Assembly: GCF_016775705.1 (NCBI RefSeq)
Contig: NZ_CP068760.1
Span: 1,302,001 to 1,366,000, forward strand
Length of the DNA: 64,000 nt
From: Chryseobacterium cucumeris
Lineage (GTDB): Bacteria; Bacteroidota; Bacteroidia; Flavobacteriales; Weeksellaceae
Direction of reading: 5' to 3'
The translations under genes were made by a program, and so were the position numbers. The notes beneath the pieces are model-generated. The model made no database searches, was not told the DNA's origin, and saw only the letters and a list, made by a program, of their open reading frames with translations. This document shows positions 17,765 to 26,558 of the stretch, in pieces; position 1 is the stretch's first letter, and each line of letters starts with the position of its first letter.

Positions 17765-17796
17765 CGAAGTAGTAAAATTTAAAATTATGAAATTGT

Positions 17797-18027
17797 TTAT
17801 TGATTTTCACTTTGTTGAAGGTAAGCATCAATAATTTCAAATGCTTTGGATTCATCTTCTAGATCTACCATTACCTTCAGCGAAGTGGCTGTTGGCGTTG
17901 TAGTAAATGTAAGATAGTTATTTTCAACCGTGTTTGTAATCTGTGCGTCATCCAATTTAGATTTAACCAACTGAATTTCTGAAGGGTTATCACTTTCATA
18001 AACTGATACTCTCGTACTTCTTTCCAT
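17797..18027 (-). CDS. DUF2007 domain-containing small protein
   Basis: Acidic protein of 76 residues, a single DUF2007 domain (putative signal-transducing protein): an N-terminal strand (TRVSVYES), the helix PSEIQLVKSKLDDAQI followed by TVENN, and a second strand-helix repeat ending AFEIIDAYLQQ. The fold is ferredoxin-like, similar to PII and ACT domains, but members have no defined ligand. It lies 61 bp downstream of lat on the same strand and may be its distal co-transcribed gene; a terminator follows. Confidence 0.85.
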   Translation of the reverse strand: MERSTRVSVYESDNPSEIQLVKSKLDDAQITNTVENNYLTFTTTPTATSLKVMVDLEDESKAFEIIDAYLQQSENQ

Positions 18028-18088
18028 ATTCTAATTGTTTGAGTATCTAAATATACAATGTTTTTTTTAAAATTACAAATTCCGGATT

Positions 18089-19414
18089 TTAAATTTTATT
18101 AATATTGTTTTCAATTTTGTCTAAAGCAAGCTGGATTTCTTCTTTAGTAACATTCAAATGAGGTCTGAAACGAAGAGACTGATCCCCGCAAGGAAGAATA
18201 ATCAATCCGTCATTGAAAAGCTCATTCATCAGGTGGTTTCTCTGTTCTGCAGTTGGCAGATCGATCGCACACATAAGCCCTCTTCCTCTTGCATTTGAAA
18301 TTTTCTCAGGATATTTTTCTGCCAGAGCTTTTAAGCTTTCCAGTAAGAAATCTCCCACTACTCTTGCATTTTCTACAAGATTTTCTTTTTCGATCACCTC
18401 CATTACCAGCTGGAAACGAAGCATATCAATAAAGTTTCCTCCGAATGTTGAGTTGATTCTTGAACTTTCCCTGAAAACATTGTTTGGAACCTGATCAAAT
18501 TTTTCCTTATTAGCCAGCACACCACAAACCTGAGCTTTTTTCCCGAAAGAAATAATGTCCGGTTTTGCTGTAAAATGCTGGAATGCCCACATTTTCCCTG
18601 TAATGGCAATTCCCGTCTGAACTTCATCAAAAATAAGTAAGATTTCGTTATCATCACAGATTCTTCTTAATCCCAGCAGGAATTCGTCTCTGAAATGATT
18701 GTCACCGCCTTCAGCCTGAATAGGTTCGATGATGATACACGCCACTTTATCGGGGTTCATCAAAATAGCCTCTTCAATCTGAAGTAAAGCAAGGTTTTCG
18801 TTTTTGATAGTTTCTTCAAGGTTTTCTTCTGTAATCGGGAACTTTAATTTGGGATTTAAAATTCTCGGCCAGTTGAACATCGGGAAATATTGGTATTTTC
18901 TCGGATCAGCAGTGTTTGTTAAACTTAAAGTATAACCACTTCTTCCGTGGAAAGCCTGTTTGAAATGAATACAGATTCCTGCTTCAGTGTCTAATCCTTT
19001 TGCAAAGTTTTTGCGGGTTTTCCAGTCGAAGCATGCTTTCATTGCATTTTCAACGCCCATCGTTCCGCCTTCGATAAAGAAAGCATATTGTAATTCTTCA
19101 GGGATAACCACTCTTTCGAATACTTCAAGGAAGTGAGCGTACTCTTCTGAGTAAACATCCGCAAGAGTAGGTTTATTAACAGCCATTCTTCCTAACCATT
19201 CTGATCTTTCAACAAGATAAGGGTGGTTGTATCCGATGGATGCAGATGCAAACATAGAGAACATATCCAGGTATTCTCTGTCTGTCAGTTTATCATAAAG
19301 CCATGATCCGTGTGACTTTTCAATATCCATCACAAAATCGAAACCGTCTGCCAACACATGTTTTCCTACTGTTTCTTTTACTTTATTTGCTTTTATATCT
19401 AATGTGTGTTCCAT
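18089..19414 (-). CDS. lat: L-lysine 6-transaminase (lysine epsilon-aminotransferase)
   Basis: PLP enzyme (441 residues) moving the epsilon-amino group of lysine to 2-oxoglutarate, giving 2-aminoadipate 6-semialdehyde, which cyclises to piperideine-6-carboxylate. Class-III aminotransferase marks are FFIEGGTMGVENAMKACFDWK, the HGRSGYTLSLTNT segment, ACIIIEPIQAEGGDNHF, LLIFDEVQTG, and the PLP lysine in SFGKKAQVCG (Lys292 or 293). The sequence from FGKKAQVCG onward matches the Lat subgroup rather than ornithine or GABA aminotransferases. The partner dehydrogenase pcd lies 111 bp upstream on the same strand, which supports the assignment. Confidence 0.93.
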   Translation of the reverse strand: MEHTLDIKANKVKETVGKHVLADGFDFVMDIEKSHGSWLYDKLTDREYLDMFSMFASASIGYNHPYLVERSEWLGRMAVNKPTLADVYSEEYAHFLEVFERVVIPEELQYAFFIEGGTMGVENAMKACFDWKTRKNFAKGLDTEAGICIHFKQAFHGRSGYTLSLTNTADPRKYQYFPMFNWPRILNPKLKFPITEENLEETIKNENLALLQIEEAILMNPDKVACIIIEPIQAEGGDNHFRDEFLLGLRRICDDNEILLIFDEVQTGIAITGKMWAFQHFTAKPDIISFGKKAQVCGVLANKEKFDQVPNNVFRESSRINSTFGGNFIDMLRFQLVMEVIEKENLVENARVVGDFLLESLKALAEKYPEKISNARGRGLMCAIDLPTAEQRNHLMNELFNDGLIILPCGDQSLRFRPHLNVTKEEIQLALDKIENNINKI

Positions 19415-19525
19415 AATAAATTGTAGTGTGATTTAATAAATGAACGATTAAATGATCCAAAAATGAAGCCTTTAATCATTCAGGTTATTAAGTTTTATGT
19501 TTTTTGAGTGCTTTAAGTAAAGCTT

Positions 19526-21076
19526 TTATAAATCAAATTTAATTCCCTGTGCTAAAGGAAGTTGTGCGGTGTAATTGATAGTATTGGTTTGTCTTCTCAT
19601 ATAATACTTCCAGGCATCAGATCCTGACTCTCTTCCACCACCGGTTTCTTTTTCACCACCGAAAGCTCCACCAATTTCAGCACCGGATGTTCCGATATTG
19701 ACGTTGGCAATTCCACAGTCTGAACCAGCGTGAGAAAGGAACAATTCTGCCTCTCTTAGATTCTGGGTCATGATTGCAGAAGACAATCCCTGAGGAACAT
19801 CATTCTGAATAGCGATCGCTTCTTCTAATGTTTTGTATTTGATCAGATATAGGATTGGTGCAAAAGTTTCGTGCTGAACAATTTCATAAGAGTTTTTCAC
19901 TTCAGCCACACAAGGTTTCACATAGCATCCGGATTCGTAATCTTTACCAGATAAAACTCCGCCTTCAACAACGAATTTTCCACCTTCTTTTTTACATTTT
20001 TTGATGGCTTCTTCGTATTGGTTTACAGCATCAGTATCAATAAGCGGTCCTACATGGTTTTTCTCATCCAATGGATTTCCGATTTTCAACTGGCCATAAG
20101 CTTTTGCCAATCTTGTTTTCACTTCATCATACACACTTTCGTGGATAATCAGTCTTCTTGTCGAAGTACATCTCTGGCCTGCAGTTCCTACAGCTCCGAA
20201 AACAGCTCCGATAATTGACATATCAATATCAGCTTCTTTTGTAATAATGATCGCATTGTTTCCACCCAATTCAAGGATAGACTTTCCGAATCTTTCAGCT
20301 ACTTTAGAAGAAACCATTCTTCCAACTCTTGTAGATCCAGTGAAAGATACCAGCGCTACTCTTTTATCATCTACCAGTTTCTGCCCGATTTCGTGGTCCG
20401 ATACCAATACACTTGAAATTCCTTCAGGAAGATTATTTTCCTTCAAAACTTCCATCATGATATTCTGGCATGCAATAGCACAAAGCGGTGTTTTCTCAGA
20501 TGGCTTCCAAATGGTAACGTTACCACAGATCCATGCTAATGCAGTGTTCCAGGACCATACGGCTACCGGGAAGTTGAATGCGGTGATAATCCCAACAACT
20601 CCCAGCGGATGGTATTGCTCATACATTCTGTGTCCAGGTCTTTCAGAGTGCATAGTGTACCCCTGAAGCTGTCTTGAAAGTCCAACTGCAAAGTCACAGA
20701 TATCGATCATCTCCTGAACTTCTCCAAGACCTTCCTGTAATGATTTACCCATTTCATAAGAAACAAGTTTACCCAGGTCGTCTTTATATTCTCTTAATTT
20801 TAAGCCCAGCTGTCTTACCATCTCTCCTCTTTTGGGAGCCGGAATCAGCCTGAATTCATGAAATGCCTTTTGAGCAGTTTCAATTACTTTGTCATAATCA
20901 CTTTCTCCGGAAGTTTTTACTTTAGCAATCAACTTTCCGTCCACAGGAGAAATGCTTTCTATCACTTTTCCTGATGCGAAATATTTTCCGCCCACTGAAG
21001 TCCCTTTGTTCTCTTCTTTAATCCCAAGATTTCTGAGTGTTTTTTCGATTCCGAAATCTTTTACTTTTTTTGACAT
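19526..21076 (-). CDS. pcd: L-piperideine-6-carboxylate / aminoadipate-semialdehyde dehydrogenase (ALDH7 type)
   Basis: NAD(P)-dependent aldehyde dehydrogenase (516 residues) oxidising the lat product to L-2-aminoadipate. Visible are the cofactor segment VGIITAFNFPVAVWSWN, SFTGSTRVGR, the catalytic Glu in LELGGNNA, and catalytic Cys in GTAGQRCTSTRRL. The C-terminal GGAFGGEKETGGGRESGSDAWKYYMRR is characteristic of the ALDH7 (antiquitin) group. Together with lat it forms the route known from Flavobacterium lutescens. Clustering of lat with pcd makes the substrate assignment stronger than homology alone. Confidence 0.93.
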   Translation of the reverse strand: MSKKVKDFGIEKTLRNLGIKEENKGTSVGGKYFASGKVIESISPVDGKLIAKVKTSGESDYDKVIETAQKAFHEFRLIPAPKRGEMVRQLGLKLREYKDDLGKLVSYEMGKSLQEGLGEVQEMIDICDFAVGLSRQLQGYTMHSERPGHRMYEQYHPLGVVGIITAFNFPVAVWSWNTALAWICGNVTIWKPSEKTPLCAIACQNIMMEVLKENNLPEGISSVLVSDHEIGQKLVDDKRVALVSFTGSTRVGRMVSSKVAERFGKSILELGGNNAIIITKEADIDMSIIGAVFGAVGTAGQRCTSTRRLIIHESVYDEVKTRLAKAYGQLKIGNPLDEKNHVGPLIDTDAVNQYEEAIKKCKKEGGKFVVEGGVLSGKDYESGCYVKPCVAEVKNSYEIVQHETFAPILYLIKYKTLEEAIAIQNDVPQGLSSAIMTQNLREAELFLSHAGSDCGIANVNIGTSGAEIGGAFGGEKETGGGRESGSDAWKYYMRRQTNTINYTAQLPLAQGIKFDL

Positions 21077-21154
21077 AAAATCTTACTTTTCGTTCTCTCT
21101 AAAGATAAAAATATTATGTGAACCTCAAAACTTTAATTTTTAATAGGCTTTTTA

Positions 21155-21185
21155 TTTGGACTAATTATAAACATGCTTATCTTTG
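21155..21185 (+). promoter_or_regulatory. Consensus Bacteroidetes promoter TTTG-N19-TATCTTTG
   Basis: The -33 TTTG at 21155-21158 and the perfect -7 TATCTTTG at 21178-21185 are 19 nt apart, the textbook arrangement. It lies 27 bp before the ATG of the 49-residue protein at 21212. Confidence 0.8.
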
Positions 21186-21211
21186 TAAAGTAATCATTTT
21201 GATAATCACCA

Positions 21212-21361
21212 ATGGAAAATTCACAGGAAAACAACTCAAAGCTTAAAAAGTGGTTCAAGCGTGTGGGATGGGCAGGATTAGCTTTCTTTACCATTAAAGG
21301 CTTGATTTGGCTCGTCATATTCTACGTTGGAGCAGATAGTCTTCAAAGTTGTATACAATAA
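21212..21361 (+). CDS. Small single-pass membrane protein, 49 residues
   Basis: A short gene bracketed by a consensus promoter and a strong terminator. The product has a polar N-terminus (MENSQENNSKLKKWFKRVGW) and one membrane helix (AGLAFFTIKGLIWLVIFYVGA), with a short C-terminal tail containing one Cys. The basic KKWFKR patch before the helix predicts a cytoplasmic N-terminus. No family is recognised. The transcription signals on both sides argue that it is a real stand-alone gene, even though it is too short for many gene callers. Confidence 0.75.
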   Translation: MENSQENNSKLKKWFKRVGWAGLAFFTIKGLIWLVIFYVGADSLQSCIQ

Positions 21362-21362
21362 A

Positions 21363-21395
21363 AAAGCAGAGAAAATTTCTCTGCTTTCTTTTTTG
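21363..21395 (+). terminator. Terminator of the 49-residue membrane protein gene
   Basis: A 12-bp perfect inverted repeat (21363-21374 / 21376-21387) directly after the stop codon, followed by a T-run. Confidence 0.85.
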
Positions 21396-21551
21396 GTATA
21401 AGATTAACTGAATTGTTATTTTTTTATTGAAAAGCTAAAAAAGAAGGTCTTTTTTATATTTTCTGTAATTTTAGAAAAGGGGGATATCATCATTTTTTGT
21501 GGGTATACTTCCCCAAAATATTATCATTCCTTCTCTATTCTTTCCTTTCAT

Positions 21552-21740
21552 TTACTCTTTTTTCTTTCTCCCTGCGTTAACAAGACTCTGATGCAGCAGG
21601 TATTCTATCTGTCCGTTTACACTTCTGAATTCATCATTGGCCCACTTTTCAAGGAGTTTATAAGTAGACTCGTCTATTCTTATCACAAAGGATTTTTTGC
21701 CTTTGCTTTCTGAAGAGTTCTGAGCTTTTTCTGATTTCAT
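21552..21740 (-). CDS. Arc/ribbon-helix-helix-type small DNA-binding protein
   Basis: Basic protein of 62 residues. After a Ser/Lys-rich start, KKSFVIRIDESTYKLLEKWANDEFRSVNGQIEYLLHQSLVNAGR matches the Arc-like ribbon-helix-helix pattern: one strand with alternating residues (SFVIRID), then helices A and B (VNGQIEYLLHQSL is typical of helix B). It lies 78 bp after the SPFH gene on the same strand. Pairing of an Arc-like protein with an SPFH protein recurs in flavobacteria. It has no toxin partner here. Its target is unknown; regulation of the SPFH gene is a guess. Confidence 0.75.
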   Translation of the reverse strand: MKSEKAQNSSESKGKKSFVIRIDESTYKLLEKWANDEFRSVNGQIEYLLHQSLVNAGRKKKE

Positions 21741-21818
21741 TTTTTTAATTCTCTAACATTATTTACAGTTGCTGTCAGTATAGAAACTGTCTGTACCAAA
21801 AGCCCACTGTTAAATTTC

Positions 21819-22685
21819 TTAATTGTAAAGTGTTCCTGCATTTAGGATAGGTGTTGCCGCTTTTTCACCGCAAAGAACCACCATTAAATTGCTTACCATC
21901 GCCGCTTTTCTTTCATCATCCAGTTCAACGATATTATCTTCAGAAAGCTTTTTCAGGGCAAGGTCTACCATTCCTACCGCTCCTTCCACAATCTTGGTTC
22001 TTGCAGCAACAATCGCAGTAGCCTGCTGTCTCTGAAGCATTGCTCCCGCAATTTCTGAAGCATAAGCCAAATGGGTAATTCTCGCTTCCTGGATAATGAT
22101 TCCTGCCGGTGCCAGTCTTTCTAATAATTCCTGCTCGAGAATTTTGTTGACCTGATCCCCACCGTCCCTTAAGGTAATGTTCGCATGTTCATCTTCAAGG
22201 TTATCATAAGGAAAGCTTACCGCAAGGTGTCTTACTGCGGCCTCACTCTGCATTCTTACATAATCCGTATATCTTTCTACTTCATAAGCTGCTTTGTAAG
22301 TATCTCCTACTTTCCATACAATTACGGCTGCAATTTCAATAGGATTCCCCATCTTATCATTTACTTTTAAAGTCTGCCCCTGAAGGTTTTCGGAACGAAG
22401 ACTTATTTTCTGTGATGAATAAAGCGGGTTGATAAAGAAAAGTCCGTTTTCTTTTACCGTTCCAACATACTTTCCAAAAAAGTTAAGCACTCTTGAGTGG
22501 TTAGGCTGAATAATCATTAATCCTTTTAAGAAAAAGCATGATATCAGAAAACACAGCATAGCGAGCGCAACAAAAGTTATATTCTGGTCTACTCCGGTAA
22601 TAAAAAAGTAGACAGCTGCGATAAACAAAGCCAGGCAAATAACCAATGTAAGATAGCCGGACATAGGTTTTAAGATTTTTTCCAT
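21819..22685 (-). CDS. SPFH domain (band 7/prohibitin-like) membrane protein
   Basis: Protein of 288 residues with two N-terminal membrane helices (about residues 12-30 and 38-56) followed by an SPFH domain (IIQPNHSRVLNFFGKYVGTVKENGLFFINP, then the RSENLQGQTLKVNDKMGNPIEIAAVIVWKV strand set) and a helical, Ala-rich C-terminus (AYASEIAGAMLQRQQATAIVAARTKIVEGAVGM) typical of flotillin/HflK-like oligomers. Such proteins form rings that organise membrane domains or regulate FtsH-like proteases; no protease gene is adjacent. The RHH gene follows on the same strand. Confidence 0.88.
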   Translation of the reverse strand: MEKILKPMSGYLTLVICLALFIAAVYFFITGVDQNITFVALAMLCFLISCFFLKGLMIIQPNHSRVLNFFGKYVGTVKENGLFFINPLYSSQKISLRSENLQGQTLKVNDKMGNPIEIAAVIVWKVGDTYKAAYEVERYTDYVRMQSEAAVRHLAVSFPYDNLEDEHANITLRDGGDQVNKILEQELLERLAPAGIIIQEARITHLAYASEIAGAMLQRQQATAIVAARTKIVEGAVGMVDLALKKLSEDNIVELDDERKAAMVSNLMVVLCGEKAATPILNAGTLYN

Positions 22686-22730
22686 GATTGAATTTTAATT
22701 TGATATTATTTTGATATCATAAAGATAGTG

Positions 22731-22753
22731 ATGAATTATGAATTATGAATTAT
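22731..22753. repeat. Tandem heptamer repeat (ATGAATT x3)
   Basis: Three head-to-tail copies of a 7-bp unit, followed by a degenerate fourth, 46 bp upstream of the SPFH gene start. The unit differs from the TAGAAGT-type unit at 12121-12189 but has the same period. Confidence 0.7.
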
Positions 22754-22994
22754 AAATTTTGATTTTTTTGAGGTACGAGTTTCGGGATCCGGGAATTTTT
22801 AACTAATGCAAAGTTCGGAAGTTTAATTTATTAGGATGTCTTATATTTTTGTTCGCAAAGCCAATTCGTTTAGCTAAGACCGCTAGTTCTTTGCTGAGTG
22901 AAACGCCTTTGGGAGCAATATTTAGTATCCCAAAATCATTGCGATCCTTAGCGTTAAAACAGCTGACCCTAATGCTAAAAACAATAGAAATAAA

Positions 22995-23024
22995 AAAATC
23001 CCGGAAAGTGAATTCCGGGATTTT
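22995..23024 (-). terminator. Terminator of the CcsBA gene
   Basis: Perfect 12-bp inverted repeat (22995-23006 / 23013-23024) with AAAATCCCGGAA arms, 20 bp after the stop at 23044. A T-rich stretch follows on the minus strand. Confidence 0.85.
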
Positions 23025-23043
23025 AATTTATAGTTTCAGTATT

Positions 23044-26000
23044 TTATTTCTTTGTTAAAGCTTTAAACTTGATATAAGAAACAGCTGATAAAATAATCAT
23101 TGTTGAGATTCCGATGTATACCCAGGCTGGTACAGGTACCGGATCTCCCGCTGCGTATGAGTGAAGTCCGCTTAAGTAATAGTTTACTCCAAAATAGGTC
23201 ATTACCATTGAGCAGAATGCAAACATTGTTGCTACGTGGAATGCCCATCTGCTTCTCAATCCCGGTACTAATCGCATGTGCAGTACAAATGCATATACCA
23301 TGATAGAGATGAAAGCCCATGTTTCTTTCGGATCCCAGCTCCAGTATCTTCCCCATGATTCGTTCGCCCAGATTCCTCCTAAGAAGTTTCCTACTGTTAA
23401 AGCAAATAATCCGATGGTTAATGACATTTCAGAAACAATTACCAGTTCCTTCAATGTCGTATCGTGGTGAATTTTATACGTTTCTTTATTAGAGATAATA
23501 TAGAATACCAATGAGATTACAGCAATAATCATGGAGAGCGCGAAGAATCCGTAACTTGATGTAATAATAGCTACGTGAACAATTAACCAGTAAGATTTCA
23601 ATACCGGAACAAGTGGTGTAATCTGCGGATCAAGAGCTGAACCTCCATGGGCAAATCCCATCATGATAACAGCTACCATAAATCCTGCTGCAGGAATCAA
23701 TGCATTGGCATTTCTGTACAGGATCAAACCTGCCGTAATCCCTACCCAGGAGATAAAGATAATTGCTTCATATCCGTTACTCCAAGGTGCATGACCTGAA
23801 ATATACCATCTTGCAACAAGTCCTAGGAAATGACACAGATATCCAATTAAACCAATTGCAATAATTACTTTAATTGCTTTATTTAATACTTTATTTGATT
23901 TGAATAATTCAACAAATCCTAAGATCAGAAGAAGACCGCCGATAAGCGTGTAGAAGATCAATAATTTGAAGTTAATATCTACTTTATTCATAAATACTTC
24001 AAGATCTACTTTGGATTTAGCAGGAACGACTGCTTTACCCCATTTCTGCTGATAGTCTGAAAGCTTTTTCAATTCTGCATCTGCTTTGCTCCAGTCACCG
24101 GTTTTTTGTGCCGTAAGCGCTTCTGCAAAATAAGGTCCCATTACCTGCTGAGATTCCATATCCGGTTCGAATTTCTGATCCAGCCATGAATGCCATGTGT
24201 GATTGGCATCATTTTTCACAGGAACAATTCTCATAAACTGACCGCTGAAGAACTCATTGAAGATCTGTACTCTTTCGTTTACAGCAATTACTTCTTTATC
24301 ATAATTCGTTTGTTCAGCCGGTTTCTTACGGAATGCGGTATTGTAATCATGCTCAAGAATATAAGTAAGATTACCGTTTGCATCTGCCGGGAAAAGGTTC
24401 ATCAGAGAAGTATAACCATCTTCATCTGCTTTTGTTTTATTCTTCAGCTCATCCCCTCCTTTAGTTCCTACTTTAATAATCGGAACCATTGTCCAGCTTG
24501 GAGTATCTGTATTGATAGAAAGGAACCATTGGTTGGCTGTAAGAGATTTTCCGTCTGTTCCTTTAAATTCGTCTTTCTTGTATAATTTTCTTAAAATATC
24601 GATTGCCTCTGTATTGATAGGAACAATTCTTCCTTCAAAGTTCTGAACCAAAAGATATCCGAATTTATCAGCATGTTCTTTACTGATTTTGTTTCTTGCA
24701 ATGATCTCGTCCGGAGAAATAGTTCTCATTTTTCCCATTGGAGTTGCCAGAGAGTTCTGCTTCGGAGCAGCTCCATCAAGCGGCTGGGCAGACGGTGCCG
24801 GAGCATGGGAATGGTTGTCTCCTTCCACATGAATATGTTCTCTGCTTCCGTCGGTAGTTCCGTGAGTTTCGATTTTTTGTGCATGTAAACCTAAACTTAA
24901 GAACAATAAAAGTATACCTGCTGCTTTCTTTTTATTCACTTCAGCCAGCATTTTATTTAATTTCCAGAAATGTGTTCCTTTCCAGAAGAAAATGACAAAC
25001 ATTCCAAGGAATAAAAGTCCGTATCCGATGTAAGAAATCAAAGTTCCCCAGTAATCGTGGTTTACAGAAAGAACGGTTCCCATTCTGTCCGGATCAAAAC
25101 TCGACTGGAAGAAACGGTATCCTTTATGGTTAAGAACGTGGTTCATATAGATTTTATAAGGAGTTTCTTTACCTTCGTCAATGATTTTTACGTGGCTTTC
25201 ATAAGCACTTGGAGATGAACTTCCCGGATATGTTTCCATCACGAAATCATCCAGTTTCAATGCGAAAGGCGTGTTGTATACTTTAGGTCCGAAACCTACC
25301 ATGATGTTTAAACCGTCCATAGTAACCTGCTTGTAAGCATTCGGGTTTCCTTTTTCAACCGAAAGGTCTACAATTTGTTTTGTTTTTGGTCCCTGAAGCT
25401 CAATCTGAAGCATATCAGGAACATTAGCATCTTTCTTTCTGTCGCCTTCAATAGCCATCAGTCTTCCTTTTTTAAGACCTTCAGGTACTACCAGCTTCAG
25501 CTCGTTGATGGTATATAAACTTCTTAATGCCAAAGGCTGAAACGCATCTTTCACTGTAGTTCCTGTTGCTTGTGTAGCCATGGTCATATAGCTGGCATCT
25601 ACAGGAGTTTTGATGAATAATTTTCCGCCTTCATTTTTAAATTCAACAGCACCTTCAATAGCTCTGTTGAATGTCACCAAAGTACCGTTGATGGATTTTG
25701 TTTCTCCCGGTTTGATGTAAATATTCTGTCTTCCAGTATTTCCGGTAGAAACCAGATGAAGATACTCAGCACCATTTGGCTCAGCTACAAGGCTGTCTTT
25801 TTTTCTTTGGATGTATTCCTTGGCAAACACTTTCACTTCTTTTCCGTGGAAGTCATAAGTTGCTTTGAAATCTTTGTGTAACGGAGACATCAGATAAGGA
25901 ACATCCTGATAATTCAGTACATCACCCTTTTCTTCGATCTGAATTTTAAAGAAATTTTTATCGGTTACGATTTCGTTGGACGTTTCACCTTCTCTGATGT

Positions 26001-26313
26001 GCATTGTTCCTTCAAAACTGATGTATCTGGTGATGGCACCACCGATAAAAATAAAAACAAAGGCAAGGTGGAAAACAAGAACCGGCCACTTATCTTTTTT
26101 CCACAGTCTGTATCTTCCGATATTTCCTATGAAATTGAGAATCAGTAAGACCATGATCAGTTCGAACCATTTAGCCTCATAAATTAATGCTTTTGCTGTA
26201 GGAGTTCCGTAGTCGTTTTCTAAGAACGTTGCATAAGCCATCGCGAATGCGTACACCAGCAACAATACAGCCATTGTCCTGGTTGAGATAAGAATATCTT
26301 GGAGCTTCTTCAT
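23044..26313 (-). CDS. ccsBA: Fused ResB-CcsA cytochrome c synthetase (system II)
   Basis: Haem-export and cytochrome c lyase of 1089 residues. The N-terminal part is ResB-like, with membrane helices near residues 15-30, 50-65 and 75-95, a large periplasmic domain and a fourth helix near 430-450. The C-terminal third is CcsA, with HAPWSNGYEA, a His in WLIVHVAI, and the haem-binding WWD motif (WGRYWSWDPKETWAF, about residues 983-1000). Between them lies a signal-peptide-like helix (KAAGILLLFLSLGLHAQ) and a His-rich segment (REHIHVEGDNHSHAPAP). The fusion order matches the CcsBA proteins of Bacteroidetes and Epsilonproteobacteria. No cytochrome gene is adjacent. Confidence 0.93.
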   Translation of the reverse strand: MKKLQDILISTRTMAVLLLVYAFAMAYATFLENDYGTPTAKALIYEAKWFELIMVLLILNFIGNIGRYRLWKKDKWPVLVFHLAFVFIFIGGAITRYISFEGTMHIREGETSNEIVTDKNFFKIQIEEKGDVLNYQDVPYLMSPLHKDFKATYDFHGKEVKVFAKEYIQRKKDSLVAEPNGAEYLHLVSTGNTGRQNIYIKPGETKSINGTLVTFNRAIEGAVEFKNEGGKLFIKTPVDASYMTMATQATGTTVKDAFQPLALRSLYTINELKLVVPEGLKKGRLMAIEGDRKKDANVPDMLQIELQGPKTKQIVDLSVEKGNPNAYKQVTMDGLNIMVGFGPKVYNTPFALKLDDFVMETYPGSSSPSAYESHVKIIDEGKETPYKIYMNHVLNHKGYRFFQSSFDPDRMGTVLSVNHDYWGTLISYIGYGLLFLGMFVIFFWKGTHFWKLNKMLAEVNKKKAAGILLLFLSLGLHAQKIETHGTTDGSREHIHVEGDNHSHAPAPSAQPLDGAAPKQNSLATPMGKMRTISPDEIIARNKISKEHADKFGYLLVQNFEGRIVPINTEAIDILRKLYKKDEFKGTDGKSLTANQWFLSINTDTPSWTMVPIIKVGTKGGDELKNKTKADEDGYTSLMNLFPADANGNLTYILEHDYNTAFRKKPAEQTNYDKEVIAVNERVQIFNEFFSGQFMRIVPVKNDANHTWHSWLDQKFEPDMESQQVMGPYFAEALTAQKTGDWSKADAELKKLSDYQQKWGKAVVPAKSKVDLEVFMNKVDINFKLLIFYTLIGGLLLILGFVELFKSNKVLNKAIKVIIAIGLIGYLCHFLGLVARWYISGHAPWSNGYEAIIFISWVGITAGLILYRNANALIPAAGFMVAVIMMGFAHGGSALDPQITPLVPVLKSYWLIVHVAIITSSYGFFALSMIIAVISLVFYIISNKETYKIHHDTTLKELVIVSEMSLTIGLFALTVGNFLGGIWANESWGRYWSWDPKETWAFISIMVYAFVLHMRLVPGLRSRWAFHVATMFAFCSMVMTYFGVNYYLSGLHSYAAGDPVPVPAWVYIGISTMIILSAVSYIKFKALTKK

Positions 26314-26333
26314 GATTTATTGTACTTGACATG

Positions 26334-26341
26334 CAAAAATA
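26334..26341 (-). promoter_or_regulatory. -7 element of the ccsBA gene
   Basis: The minus strand reads TATTTTTG, a perfect TAnnTTTG, ending 21 nt before the ATG at 26313. No TTTG at 19-20 nt spacing was found. Confidence 0.5.
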
Positions 26342-26558
26342 AGCATGATAAACCACAAAGAGCTTAAAAAAAGCTGTTTTTTATCACTTTGGCCTTGGTT
26401 TTGCTTATTTTGAAACGTTCTTAATAAGCCCCAGAAACATTAAGAAAAATTCAATTTTTAAAAATGTAAATATCTGGATTTATATTGCCTATCCGACTGA
26501 TTGAGAAACTCTATAACCAATTCCATATTCTCAACATAATCAACTCATATAAAACATT

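Larger units (their letters stand above)
22686..23043. other. Intergenic region with heptamer repeats and a terminator
   Basis: About 360 bp. It holds three tandem copies of ATGAATT at 22731-22753 near the SPFH start, a central stretch (about 22845-22965) with CGCAAAG- and TTGCG-type words vaguely like the dispersed repeats elsewhere in the window, and the terminator at 22995-23024. No coding capacity was credible. Confidence 0.5.

Noticed and set aside
22845-22965. Possible further copy of the palindromic repeat family
   Set aside because: It has CGCAAAG, TTGCGATCC and GCGTTAAAAC words, but they do not align in order with copies A and B, so I did not call it a member.
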